From assembly GCA_002381865.1 (NCBI GenBank), contig DFYO01000067.1, positions 1 through 40,185 on the forward strand: a stretch of 40,185 nt of DNA, in the 5' to 3' direction. How positions within the stretch are numbered: the stretch's first letter is position 1; every line of letters starts with the position of its first letter. A program made the translations under genes and the position numbers. The stretch is from Clostridiales bacterium UBA4080. Lineage in GTDB: Bacteria > Bacillota > Clostridia > Lachnospirales > Vallitaleaceae. The notes beneath the pieces were generated by a model, which made no database searches, was not told where the DNA came from, and saw only the letters and a program-made list of their open reading frames with translations. Below, in pieces: positions 24,332-33,108 of the stretch.

Positions 24332-26104
24332 ATGTTTTATCCTGAAGAAATAATAGAAGATGTTCGAATTCAGAATGACATAGTTGATGTAATATCACAA
24401 TATGTTAAGCTGAACAAAAAAGGAAACTCTCATTTTGGCTTATGCCCGTTTCATAATGAAAAAACACCTTCATTTTCTGTTGTAGCAGATAAGCAGATGT
24501 ATTATTGCTTTGGATGTGGAGCTGGAGGAAATGTTATTACTTTTATAATGGAATATGAGAATTATTCTTTTTTAGAAGCACTAAAAATGCTTGCAGACAG
24601 AGTGCATATTACATTGCCAGAGCCACAGCTTTCAGAAGAGATGAAAAAGAAATCACAATACAAGCAGTTATTGTGGGAAACCAATAAGATGGCTGCAAAA
24701 TACTTTTATCATCAGCTTATTTCTGAAAACAATAGCAAGTCAATGGAATATCTTTTAAACAGAGGAATATCAGAGGATACAATAAAGAAATTTGGTTTAG
24801 GTTATTCTAGATTTTTTAGAGACGATTTATATCAATATTTGAAAAGCAAAGATATATCAGAAAAAGCGATGCTAGATTGCGGATTGATTATTGAAGATAA
24901 GAATAAACCCGGCGAATATTTTGACCGTTTTTTTAATAGAGTAATGTTTCCAATATTTGATGTTCATGGAAAGGTAATTGGATTTGGTGGCAGAGTTTTG
25001 GGAGAGGGAATGCCCAAATATCTAAATTCACCAGAAACAATCTTATTCGATAAAAGTAAAAACTTATATGGATTGAATCACGCTAGAACCTCAAGAAGGG
25101 AAAATATAATTTTAGCAGAAGGATATATGGATGTGATTTCCCTTCATCAGGCAGGCTTTGACAATGCGGTAGCATCCCTAGGTACAGCCTTTACACATGG
25201 ACAGGTAGCACTTTTGAAGAGATATACTAGCGAGGTTATTTTAGCTTATGATGGAGATGGAGCTGGGATTAATGCAGCTAAGAAAGCAATTCCGATTTTA
25301 GAACACTCAGGAATTACAGTTAGAGTGATAGACCTTAGCCCTTATAAGGACCCGGATGAATTTATTAAGGAAAAGGGAGCAGATGCTTTTGAGGAAGCCT
25401 TAGCAGAGGCGGTACCAAGCTTTATTTTCTTAGCTTATCAGCTGGAAAAACAACATAATTTAAAAGACCCTGAGCATAAAACCAATTTTTTTCATAAGCT
25501 TGCAAAAATGCTGGTTGAGATTGACAATGAAATTAAAAGAGACAACTATTTTACTTCTATAGTTGAAAAATACGGAGTCTCAGCAGGTGCATTAAGAGCA
25601 GAGATGGATATTATAGGGAAAGATGTTGGAATTGTAGTAAAGCATCAGGATGATATAGTTAGCGAAGACAAGAACAGACGCTTTTCAAAGGATTCAATTG
25701 TTCTTGCTCAAAGAAATATTTTGACTTTCATTGTAAGTCATAAAGATATTTTTAGTGCCGTAAAAGAGTATATTAAGCCTGAAGAATTTGCAGATGAGCT
25801 TTATGGAAGGGTTGCGAAGCTAATATATGATTTGTATGAAGAAAATATTGAAATAAATCCTGCGATGATTATTAATAAGTTTACAGAGCTTCAGGAACAA
25901 AATATGGTTGCACAGGTTTTTAACAACGATACAAAGGTTGAAAATCAGATGCAATTTGAAAAAATGATTAATGAGAGCATTTTTGTAATTAAAAATGCCT
26001 ATATTGATAAAAAATCTCAAGAAATAGCTACAGTTGAGGATATGCAAGAATTGATTACACTTAAGCGTCAAGTTCAGAATTTGTATATTTCATTGAAAAA
26101 TTAA
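24332..26104 (+). CDS. dnaG: DNA primase
   Basis: This is the 590-residue primase that makes RNA primers at the replication fork. The CHC2 zinc finger is complete: Cys38, His41, Cys59 and Cys62 (CPFH, YYCFGC). The RNA polymerase core follows, with the Toprim motifs AEGYMDVISLHQAGF and AYDGDGAG. The C-terminal part, which binds DnaB helicase, is present. Length is typical of Firmicutes. The start uses a modest AAGGAG near 24318. rpoD follows after 30 bp, the conserved primase-sigma arrangement. Confidence 0.97.
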   Translation: MFYPEEIIEDVRIQNDIVDVISQYVKLNKKGNSHFGLCPFHNEKTPSFSVVADKQMYYCFGCGAGGNVITFIMEYENYSFLEALKMLADRVHITLPEPQLSEEMKKKSQYKQLLWETNKMAAKYFYHQLISENNSKSMEYLLNRGISEDTIKKFGLGYSRFFRDDLYQYLKSKDISEKAMLDCGLIIEDKNKPGEYFDRFFNRVMFPIFDVHGKVIGFGGRVLGEGMPKYLNSPETILFDKSKNLYGLNHARTSRRENIILAEGYMDVISLHQAGFDNAVASLGTAFTHGQVALLKRYTSEVILAYDGDGAGINAAKKAIPILEHSGITVRVIDLSPYKDPDEFIKEKGADAFEEALAEAVPSFIFLAYQLEKQHNLKDPEHKTNFFHKLAKMLVEIDNEIKRDNYFTSIVEKYGVSAGALRAEMDIIGKDVGIVVKHQDDIVSEDKNRRFSKDSIVLAQRNILTFIVSHKDIFSAVKEYIKPEEFADELYGRVAKLIYDLYEENIEINPAMIINKFTELQEQNMVAQVFNNDTKVENQMQFEKMINESIFVIKNAYIDKKSQEIATVEDMQELITLKRQVQNLYISLKN

Positions 26105-26134
26105 TAGCATTACTTAAAGAAAGGATTGATATAT

Positions 26135-27262
26135 ATGACAACAGAGGATATGAAAAAATTGTTATCTGGAGAAGAGGATAATCAGAGCTTCGACAAAAAA
26201 TTAGATGAATTATTAGCACTTGCAAAGGAAAAGAAAAATTCAATCGATTATTCAGAGATTGAGGCTCATTTTAAGGAGGTTAATCTTGATCCGGAGAACA
26301 TTGACAACATTTATGAATTCTTAGAAAAAAGAGGCATAGATGTTATGGGTAAGCTATTAGAAACTCCGGATGATGAATTTGAGAATGAGGAAGAGGTTGA
26401 GGTAGAGCTTGACCTTACACTTCCAGAAGGAATAAATATAGATGATCCAGTTAGGATGTATCTTAAAGAGATTGGAAAGGTACCCCTATTAAGCGCAGAT
26501 GAAGAGATTGAGCTTGCACTTAGAATGGAAAAGGGAGACCAAGAGGCTAAAAAAAGACTTGCAGAAGCAAACCTAAGGCTGGTTGTAAGTATTGCTAAAA
26601 GATATGTTGGAAGAGGAATGCTGTTTTTAGACTTGATTCAAGAGGGAAACCTTGGATTAATTAAGGCTGTTGAAAAATTCGATTACAGAAAAGGTTTTAA
26701 ATTCAGTACCTATGCAACATGGTGGATTAGACAGGCTATAACAAGAGCGATTGCAGACCAGGCAAGAACTATAAGAATTCCTGTGCATATGGTAGAAACA
26801 ATAAATAAACTTATCAGAGTGTCTAGACAGCTGCTTCAAGAGCTTGGAAGAGATCCTTCGCCAGAAGAAATTGCAGAAGAGCTGGATATGACCGTTGAGA
26901 AGGTTAGAGAAATACTTAAAATATCTCAAGAGCCAGTTTCCTTAGAGACTCCTATTGGAGAAGAGGAAGACAGTCATTTAGGAGATTTTATTCAAGATGA
27001 AAATGTTCCTGTTCCAGCTGAAGCTGCAGCATTTACATTATTAAAAGAACAATTAGTGGACGTGCTCGATACTCTTACTGACAGAGAACAAAAGGTATTA
27101 AGATTACGTTTTGGACTAGATGACGGAAGAGCAAGGACACTTGAAGAAGTTGGTAAGGAATTTAACGTAACAAGGGAAAGAATCAGACAGATAGAGGCAA
27201 AAGCATTAAGAAAACTAAGACATCCTAGTCGTAGCAAGAAGCTAAAGGATTACTTGGAATAA
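26135..27262 (+). CDS. rpoD: Primary sigma factor SigA (RpoD)
   Basis: This is a 375-residue group 1 sigma-70 factor. ATG 26135 follows AAAGGATTG. Region 1.1-like acidic sequence is followed by region 1.2 (DDPVRMYLKEIGKVPLLS), region 2 (YATWWIRQAITRAIADQARTIRIP), region 3 (ETINKLIRVSRQLLQELGR) and region 4.2 (VGKEFNVTRERIRQIEAKALRKLRHP). It recognises TTGACA/TATAAT promoters, in agreement with the many such sites in this window. It is cotranscribed with dnaG by position, and a strong terminator follows directly. Confidence 0.98.
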   Translation: MTTEDMKKLLSGEEDNQSFDKKLDELLALAKEKKNSIDYSEIEAHFKEVNLDPENIDNIYEFLEKRGIDVMGKLLETPDDEFENEEEVEVELDLTLPEGINIDDPVRMYLKEIGKVPLLSADEEIELALRMEKGDQEAKKRLAEANLRLVVSIAKRYVGRGMLFLDLIQEGNLGLIKAVEKFDYRKGFKFSTYATWWIRQAITRAIADQARTIRIPVHMVETINKLIRVSRQLLQELGRDPSPEEIAEELDMTVEKVREILKISQEPVSLETPIGEEEDSHLGDFIQDENVPVPAEAAAFTLLKEQLVDVLDTLTDREQKVLRLRFGLDDGRARTLEEVGKEFNVTRERIRQIEAKALRKLRHPSRSKKLKDYLE

Positions 27263-27269
27263 ATTGCTG

Positions 27270-27300
27270 CGGATAATAAGTTTACTTATTATCCGTTTTT
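27270..27300 (+). terminator. Intrinsic terminator after rpoD
   Basis: CGGATAATAAG (27270-27280) pairs perfectly with CTTATTATCCG (27285-27295), followed by five T. It closes the dgt-dnaG-rpoD unit. A TATAAT at 27336-27341 with a poor -35 may start the trmK transcript. Confidence 0.93.
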
Positions 27301-27359
27301 CTAAAATTAGCTTTAGGATTTTGTCGATAACATAATATAATGCAAGCTGAGGAAGTATA

Positions 27360-28055
27360 ATGGAATTTACAAAAAGAATTGAAACAATTGGAAGCTACGT
27401 CAAAAGAGACTCTGTGGTCGCTGATGTGGGAACGGATCACGGATACCTGCCTATATTTTTGGTTATTAAAGGTATTTCAAAAAAAGTATACGCAATGGAT
27501 TTGAGAAAAGCTCCATTAATGAAAGCAAAAGAAAATATTGAGAAAACAAAAACAGAAGATAGTATAGAGACTATATTATCTGATGGGCTTTTAGCAATTG
27601 GCAACAGAAGAATTGATACTGTGGTTATTGCAGGTATGGGTGGAATGCTAATTAATAAAATATTGCTGGAGGCAGAGGATATTTTGAAAAAAGTTGATAG
27701 CTTAGTACTCTCGCCTCACTTAGATGCTGAGCAGGTGAGAAAAACTGTTCACAAACTGGGATATAATATTGTTCAGGAGGATTTTATTAAAGATGAGGGA
27801 AAACACTATCCGATTCTTATATGTAATAGAGGAATTGAAATTAGTAGCTATTCAGAGCTTGAGTATAAGTACGGTAAAATAATAAAATCAGAGGCTAAAG
27901 AAGTATATTGTGAATTTTTAGGAAATAAAATCAATAAAATAGATATTATTATAAAAAACCTATGTAAAAGCAATACAAAGACGAGTGTATTTAGAATGCA
28001 GGAACTTGAGAAGGAGAAAAATGAAATCAAAGAGGTGATGAAATGGTTAGGGTAA
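27360..28055 (+). CDS. trmK: tRNA (adenine-22-N1)-methyltransferase TrmK
   Basis: This is a 231-residue SAM-dependent enzyme predicted to methylate N1 of A22 in tRNA. The SAM motif is ADVGTDHGYL (residues 21-30), and the catalytic-region motif AGMGGMLI is also present, both diagnostic of the TrmK/COG2384 family. The C-terminal coiled-coil-like region (residues about 185-230) is typical. GAGGAA precedes the ATG. It overlaps the next gene by 13 bp, so the two are translationally coupled, the usual trmK-nif3 pair downstream of rpoD in Firmicutes. Confidence 0.93.
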   Translation: MEFTKRIETIGSYVKRDSVVADVGTDHGYLPIFLVIKGISKKVYAMDLRKAPLMKAKENIEKTKTEDSIETILSDGLLAIGNRRIDTVVIAGMGGMLINKILLEAEDILKKVDSLVLSPHLDAEQVRKTVHKLGYNIVQEDFIKDEGKHYPILICNRGIEISSYSELEYKYGKIIKSEAKEVYCEFLGNKINKIDIIIKNLCKSNTKTSVFRMQELEKEKNEIKEVMKWLG

Positions 28056-28834
28056 AAGATATTACAGCAATGATTGAAGAAATAGCACCATTAAGACTTG
28101 CAGAGGAATGGGATAATTGTGGATTGATTTTGGGTAATGAGGAAGCAAAGGTCGATAAAGTATTAATAAGTCTTGAAGCAACGGAAGAGGTAGTTCAATA
28201 TGCTGTTGATAATAAGATTGATATGATAATTACACATCATCCTTTAATTTTTAGTAAAATCAATAGGATTACCAACAAAACAGTGGAGGGTCGAAAAATC
28301 CTGAAGCTAATATCAAAAAATATCAATTTGTATAGTGCTCATACTAATTTGGACAAGGCTAAAAATGGTTTGAACCAGCTTTTTGCAGAAAAGTTGAATT
28401 TACAAAAAATATGTATTCTTGATAAGGATGCGGATAGAGAGTATAAAACAGGTTTTGGCAGGATAGGAGAAATGAAAAAGACTTTAACCTTAGGCAGGCT
28501 AATGGAAGAGCTTAAAGAAATACTTGATATCTCTTCGATTTCCTACGTAGGCGATTTAAAACTTCCTGTAAAAAAAGTGGCAATTGTTACGGGCAGCGGT
28601 ATTAGTGAATTAGAAAATGCAATTGAAGATAAGGTAGATGTGCTTATTACAGGAGATATAAAGTACCATAGTGCATTATATGCAAAAGAAAACAAGGTCG
28701 CATTAATTGATGCAGGGCATTTTCATTCAGAAAAAATAGTAACAGAGCTTATTAAAAGAATTTTATCACCAATAGAGGATAAAATAGAAATTTTACAAGA
28801 TACTTTTTCGAAAAATCCAATAGAAATATTTTAA
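28043..28834 (+). CDS. Nif3-like dinuclear metal centre protein
   Basis: This is a 263-residue protein of the NIF3/YqfO (GTP cyclohydrolase I type 2) family. Metal ligands are recognisable: IITHHPLIF (two His), SAHTNLDKA (His and Asp) and GHFHSEKIV (His and Glu), forming a two-metal site. The biochemical role of the family is unsettled. The large PII-like insertion seen in Bacillus YqfO is absent, making this the short form. Its ribosome binding site, GAGGTG, lies inside the end of trmK. It is followed after 11 bp by the nucleoside-kinase-like gene, so it is in an operon. Confidence 0.92.
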   Translation: MVRVKDITAMIEEIAPLRLAEEWDNCGLILGNEEAKVDKVLISLEATEEVVQYAVDNKIDMIITHHPLIFSKINRITNKTVEGRKILKLISKNINLYSAHTNLDKAKNGLNQLFAEKLNLQKICILDKDADREYKTGFGRIGEMKKTLTLGRLMEELKEILDISSISYVGDLKLPVKKVAIVTGSGISELENAIEDKVDVLITGDIKYHSALYAKENKVALIDAGHFHSEKIVTELIKRILSPIEDKIEILQDTFSKNPIEIF

Positions 28835-28845
28835 GAGGTGACAAT

Positions 28846-30576
28846 ATGACTAACAAAAAAAAGAATCAAAAAACAGAGAAAAGTTATGAGATGGAAATTG
28901 AACAAAACAGCGAAAAAGAGAAGATAATAGTAACAATAAATATGGATAAAATTCAAGTTGATAAAGGGACGGCATTACATGAGCTGGCAAAAAAATATCA
29001 AAAGGATTATGACTCTCCAATAATAATTGCAATAGTTAATAACAAGCTCAAGGAGCTTGGCTTTGTATTAGAAGAGGATTCACAAATTGAATTTTTAGAT
29101 ATAAAGAACAAGGATGGTTATAAAACATATCAAAGAAGTATTTTGTTTTTAATGATTAAGGCAATTAGAGATGTAACTGGAAAGGATGCTGCGCTGGAAA
29201 CAGTAATACATTATTCTATTAATAGTGGCGTTTATTGTGAACTTAAATCAGAGCTTGCATCAGATATAGTGTTTTTGAAGCAGGTTACAAACCGAATGCA
29301 GGAAATGGTTAAGCAGGACATTTTACTTGAAAGAAAAGCTGTTAAGGTTGATGCAGCAAAAAAAATATTTGAAGAACAGGGAATGCTTGATAAGCTTGAG
29401 CTTTTTAAATATCGAAGATCCTCAATGATTAATTTGTGCAAGCTGGAGGATTATTATGATTATTTTTACGGAGAAATTGCATATTCAACAGGGTGCTTGG
29501 GGGTTTTTGAGTTATTTCCCTATGATGAGGGCTTTATCATTCAATTACCCAAAAAACAGGAGCCAAAAGTTGTAGATACCTTTAATCCGGATAAAAAGCT
29601 ATTCAAAACGATGAAAAGAACCTCCAAATGGGGAGAAATAATGGAGGTTGAAAATGTCGGAGATTTAAATCGTGTTATTGCTTCAGGCAGAATGAATAAT
29701 TTGATTTTAGTGTCAGAGGCATTAATGGAAAAGAGAGTTGCTAATATTGCAGATAAGATTATTGAAGATGAGAAGAAAAAGAGATTTGTTTTTATTGCCG
29801 GGCCTTCTTCATCAGGAAAAACGACCTTTGCAAACAGATTGGGAATTCAATTGATGGCACATGGCGTTAATCCACACACTATTTCCTTGGATAATTATTT
29901 TGTTTCAAGAGAGCTTACACCAAAGGATGAAGATGGAAAATACAACTTTGAATGTCTTGAGGCAATTGACCTAGAACAATTCAATAAGGATATGAGTGAT
30001 TTGTTAGAGGGCAAAACGGTAGATATGCCTCATTTTAACTTTATTTCTGGTGAACGAGAATACAAGGGCAATTATCTTAAGCTTAAGGAAAATGATATTT
30101 TGGTAATTGAAGGAATTCATGGTCTTAACAACAAGGTATCCTATGCTCTGCCTGAGGAAAGCAAATTCAAAATATATATTAGCGCGTTAACTCAGCTTAA
30201 TATTGATAACCATAATAGAATACCTACTACAGATGCAAGGCTGTTAAGAAGAATGGTAAGAGATAATTTTTACAGAGGAGCATCGGCAACTAGGACTATT
30301 GGTATGTGGGAATCCGTAAGAAGAGGTGAGGAAAATTATATTTTCCCATTTCAAGAGCAGGCAGATGCCATGTTTAATTCAGCACTGATTTATGAGCTAT
30401 GTGTTCTAAAGCAATTTGCTGAACCTTTGCTATTTAACGTATCTCGAGATTGCCCAGAATATATTGAGGCTAGAAGATTAATTAAGATGCTGGATTATTT
30501 CTTGGGAGTAAGCAGTGACAAGGTTCCATATAATTCCCTTTTAAGGGAATTTATTGGAGGAAGCTGTTTTGGCTAG
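28846..30576 (+). CDS. TGS-domain and uridine-kinase-like nucleoside kinase
   Basis: This is a 576-residue fusion protein. Residues about 28-90 look like a TGS domain. A threonyl-tRNA-synthetase-like second domain follows to about 210. The C-terminal half is a phosphoribulokinase/uridine kinase fold with P-loop GPSSSGKT (319-326), the SLDNYFV segment and the IEGIHGLN motif. Clostridia commonly carry this architecture annotated as nucleoside kinase. The natural substrate is not known to me. The family's TGS/synthetase-like half may bind RNA or nucleotide (inference). An AAGAGGTGA site precedes the ATG. The stop codon lies 33 bp before mature rnpB. Confidence 0.9.
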   Translation: MTNKKKNQKTEKSYEMEIEQNSEKEKIIVTINMDKIQVDKGTALHELAKKYQKDYDSPIIIAIVNNKLKELGFVLEEDSQIEFLDIKNKDGYKTYQRSILFLMIKAIRDVTGKDAALETVIHYSINSGVYCELKSELASDIVFLKQVTNRMQEMVKQDILLERKAVKVDAAKKIFEEQGMLDKLELFKYRRSSMINLCKLEDYYDYFYGEIAYSTGCLGVFELFPYDEGFIIQLPKKQEPKVVDTFNPDKKLFKTMKRTSKWGEIMEVENVGDLNRVIASGRMNNLILVSEALMEKRVANIADKIIEDEKKKRFVFIAGPSSSGKTTFANRLGIQLMAHGVNPHTISLDNYFVSRELTPKDEDGKYNFECLEAIDLEQFNKDMSDLLEGKTVDMPHFNFISGEREYKGNYLKLKENDILVIEGIHGLNNKVSYALPEESKFKIYISALTQLNIDNHNRIPTTDARLLRRMVRDNFYRGASATRTIGMWESVRRGEENYIFPFQEQADAMFNSALIYELCVLKQFAEPLLFNVSRDCPEYIEARRLIKMLDYFLGVSSDKVPYNSLLREFIGGSCFG

Positions 30577-30593
30577 AATATTAATTTTAGATA

Positions 30594-30602
30594 TGCTATA
30601 AT
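30594..30602 (+). promoter_or_regulatory. Extended -10 promoter of rnpB
   Basis: TGCTATAAT is an extended -10 element. Its position, 8 bp before the first base of mature rnpB, fits direct initiation at the RNA 5-prime end. No good -35 is seen, and the region overlaps the intergenic space just after the kinase gene. Confidence 0.65.
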
Positions 30603-30609
30603 AATTATA

Positions 30610-30941
30610 TGAGTAAGCTAGACGATCGCACCAGCATATGGTGAGGAAAGTCCGAGCTCCATAGGGCAGGATGCCAGATAACGTCTGGTGGAGGCGACTC
30701 CAAGGCTAGTGCAACAGAGATATACCGCCAAAGAAATTTGGTAAGGGTGGAAAGGTGAAGTAAGAGCTCACCGCTCTTTTGGCAACAAAAGAGGCTATGT
30801 AAACCCCATTCGGAGCAAGATCATATAGGAGGCGATACGGTGGCCCGTCGTGTCTTCTGGTAGGTTGCTAGAGCTTACTGGCGACAGTAAGAGTAGAGAG
30901 ATGATCGTCCAAGACAGAACTCGGCTTATCGGTTTGCTCAT
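30610..30941 (+). ncRNA. rnpB: RNase P RNA (M1-like)
   Basis: This is the catalytic RNA of RNase P, which matures tRNA 5-prime ends. Universal blocks are clear: GAGGAAAGTCCGAGCTCC near the start, ACAGAGATATACCGCC, the AACCCCAT...GGAGCAAGA region, and ACAGAACTCGGCTTATCGG at the end. The terminal P1 helix pairs TGAGTAAGC (30610-30618) with GGTTTGCTCA (30931-30940). Length about 332 nt fits a compact bacterial RNase P RNA. I have not determined A versus B type with certainty. Confidence 0.97.
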
Positions 30942-30952
30942 ATTAAAGGACT

Positions 30953-30985
30953 AAAACACGTGCAAATTGTACGTGTTTTAATTGT
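30953..30985 (+). terminator. Intrinsic terminator after rnpB
   Basis: AAAACACGT (30953-30961) pairs with ACGTGTTTT (30971-30979), with further pairing of the inner bases. The T-rich tail is partly within the stem. Confidence 0.85.
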
Positions 30986-31180
30986 ATATAATAATATTTT
31001 GTATTTTGAAAAAAATGATGTGCAAAGACTAATACATAAGCTAATACTCAACGGGAGGAAGATTTTTTTATCCGACAAGCAATAATTGCTGCAGGATTAA
31101 TAAATCAACAGTGGAACAATATATAATAATAATCGTCAGAATAAGTAACTATTAAAATTTTACTTAAGGAGATGAGGATA

Positions 31181-32113
31181 ATGAATTTAAGAAAAAACAT
31201 AATTACAAAGATTATAGGGCTAATAATCATTACTACCTTTGTTTTGGGGGGCTGCAAAGGTAAGAGCGATGAATTGACAAAAGATTCAGCTCCCGCAAAA
31301 GATTCGGTATATGATATTAGCAAAGAAGCTGCAAGCAGCCGAGATATGGAAGCAGAAGAGGAGCTAACAGCTAATAATCAAGAAATGAAGGATAAAGCTA
31401 TAGACCAAAGAAGAATTATCCAAAGAAAGAATTATATAATGGAAACGCTGGAGTTTGACAATTCAATGAAGCAATTAGAGGAGCTTTCTTCAGGTTTAGC
31501 TGGTTATATCGAGAGTTCTAGTATTTCGGGAAAAGAAATAAATAATACCTATTCTTCAGAGCTGCGAAGAGCATATTATGTATTTAGAATACCGTCAGAT
31601 AAGTTAAGCATATTTCAGGAAAAAATAAAAAAAATAGGAAATATAATTACAGAGGAAACCAATAAGGAGGATGTTACTTCACAGCTAGTAGATATAGAGG
31701 CAAGACTGATCAGCTTAAAGACACAGGAAAAAAGACTGCTTGAGCTAACTGAAAAAAGTGGCAGCCTTAAGGATATTCTTGAAATTGAAACTAAATTGTC
31801 AGATGTTAGATATCAGATAGAATCATTTATGGCTTCAAAAACCAACATAGAAAATCAAGTTCAGTATAGCTATGTAAATCTTCAGCTAAAGGAAGTAATT
31901 AAGCAAACTGAATTACAAAAGCCAGCAATTACAATAGGAGAAAGGATTCTAAAAGGATTTACTAATTCTCTTTCAAATGTTGGTGATTTCATTGTTAATT
32001 TTATTGTATTTTTTATTAGCGCAATTCCATATCTTGTAATGCTGTCTGTTTTGACAGTTGCAGGAATATTTATATGGAGGGAAGCTAGAAAAAAAATTAA
32101 GCCTAAAAAATAG
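31181..32113 (+). CDS. DUF4349 lipoprotein
   Basis: This is a 310-residue exported lipoprotein of the DUF4349 family. ATG 31181 is preferred over ATG 31172 because it leaves 9 bp after AAGGAG. The signal ends in the lipobox LGGC with Cys25. A low-complexity acidic linker follows. The conserved domain (about residues 85-250) contains the predicted coiled coil VDIEARLISLKTQEKRLLEL. A C-terminal membrane helix (about 275-300) ends in basic residues, so the protein is held at the membrane at both ends. Function of the family is unknown. It stands alone between rnpB and gnd. Confidence 0.88.
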   Translation: MNLRKNIITKIIGLIIITTFVLGGCKGKSDELTKDSAPAKDSVYDISKEAASSRDMEAEEELTANNQEMKDKAIDQRRIIQRKNYIMETLEFDNSMKQLEELSSGLAGYIESSSISGKEINNTYSSELRRAYYVFRIPSDKLSIFQEKIKKIGNIITEETNKEDVTSQLVDIEARLISLKTQEKRLLELTEKSGSLKDILEIETKLSDVRYQIESFMASKTNIENQVQYSYVNLQLKEVIKQTELQKPAITIGERILKGFTNSLSNVGDFIVNFIVFFISAIPYLVMLSVLTVAGIFIWREARKKIKPKK

Positions 32114-32125
32114 ATATAAACAATG

Positions 32126-32153
32126 TTTACAAATCTAATAATAATAGTATAAT
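32126..32153 (+). promoter_or_regulatory. Promoter of gnd-zwf
   Basis: TTTACA at 32126-32131 and TATAAT at 32148-32153 have a 16-bp spacer, about 48 bp before the gnd start. Confidence 0.65.
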
Positions 32154-32201
32154 TAAATAATAAGTATATTCAAATATTATGATGTATTTAGGAGGAAGAA
32201 T

Positions 32202-33098
32202 ATGGAGATAGGATTAATTGGATTAGGTAAGATGGGCTATAATCTTGCACTTAATATGAAAGACAATAATATCGATATAAAAGCTTTTGCTAGAAATAAG
32301 GAAACCCTTAAAAAGGCTGAGAAAGATGGCATAGAGGTATATTCAAGTATTCAGGAGCTGGTGGAGGGATTGAAAACTCCAAGGATTATCTGGATTATGG
32401 TTACAGCTGGAGAGCCAGTGGATAATGTAATCACTGAATTATTAAAATATATCTCGCCAAAGGATATTGTAATAGATGGAGGAAATTCAAGATTTGCAGA
32501 TACCATAAGGAGAAATGAGTACTTAGAGCAAAGGGGAATATTTTATATTGACGCTGGGACCAGTGGAGGAATTAACGGTGCAAGATATGGTGCATGTATT
32601 ATGGCAGGTGGAGAAAAAGAAGCAATTAAGAGAGTTGAACCTGCGCTTAAAGCTATTTGTGTGAAGGATGGATTTCTTCATGTCGGAGTAACAGGTTCTG
32701 GCCATTATGTGAAAATGGTCCATAATGGTATTGAGTATGGAATGATGCAGGCAATAGGAGAAGGCTTTGCAATATTAAAAAAATCGGGATTTGATATGGA
32801 TTTTCAAAGGGTAGCTAAGGTATGGAATAACGGATCGATTATTGAGGGCTACTTGATGGAAATGACTCAAAAGGCTTTTGAGGATAATGGTAATTTAGAA
32901 AAAATATTACCAGTAATTGATGCTATGGGAGAAGGGCAATGGACTGTGGAAGAAGCAGTGAAGCTGGGAGTAAGTGCTCCTGTAATAGCGAATTCGCTAT
33001 TTGTAAGATATGCGTCAAAGGACTATGAAGCTTTTTCGGACAAAGTAGTTGCTGCTATTCGAAATGAATTTGGGGGGCATCAATTACATTTAAAATAG
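32202..33098 (+). CDS. gnd: 6-phosphogluconate dehydrogenase, short (YqeC-like) type
   Basis: This is a 298-residue decarboxylating dehydrogenase converting 6-phosphogluconate to ribulose 5-phosphate. The N-terminal nucleotide-binding motif is GLIGLGKMG (residues 4-12). The substrate signature GTSGGINGARYGACIMAGG and the catalytic-region HNGIEYGMMQ are present. The protein is about 170 residues shorter than the usual enzyme and matches the short form, which is often NAD-dependent (family knowledge; cofactor not proven here). AGGAGG precedes the ATG. zwf starts 10 bp later, making an oxidative pentose phosphate operon. Confidence 0.93.
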   Translation: MEIGLIGLGKMGYNLALNMKDNNIDIKAFARNKETLKKAEKDGIEVYSSIQELVEGLKTPRIIWIMVTAGEPVDNVITELLKYISPKDIVIDGGNSRFADTIRRNEYLEQRGIFYIDAGTSGGINGARYGACIMAGGEKEAIKRVEPALKAICVKDGFLHVGVTGSGHYVKMVHNGIEYGMMQAIGEGFAILKKSGFDMDFQRVAKVWNNGSIIEGYLMEMTQKAFEDNGNLEKILPVIDAMGEGQWTVEEAVKLGVSAPVIANSLFVRYASKDYEAFSDKVVAAIRNEFGGHQLHLK

Positions 33099-33108
33099 GG
33101 GTGAGAAT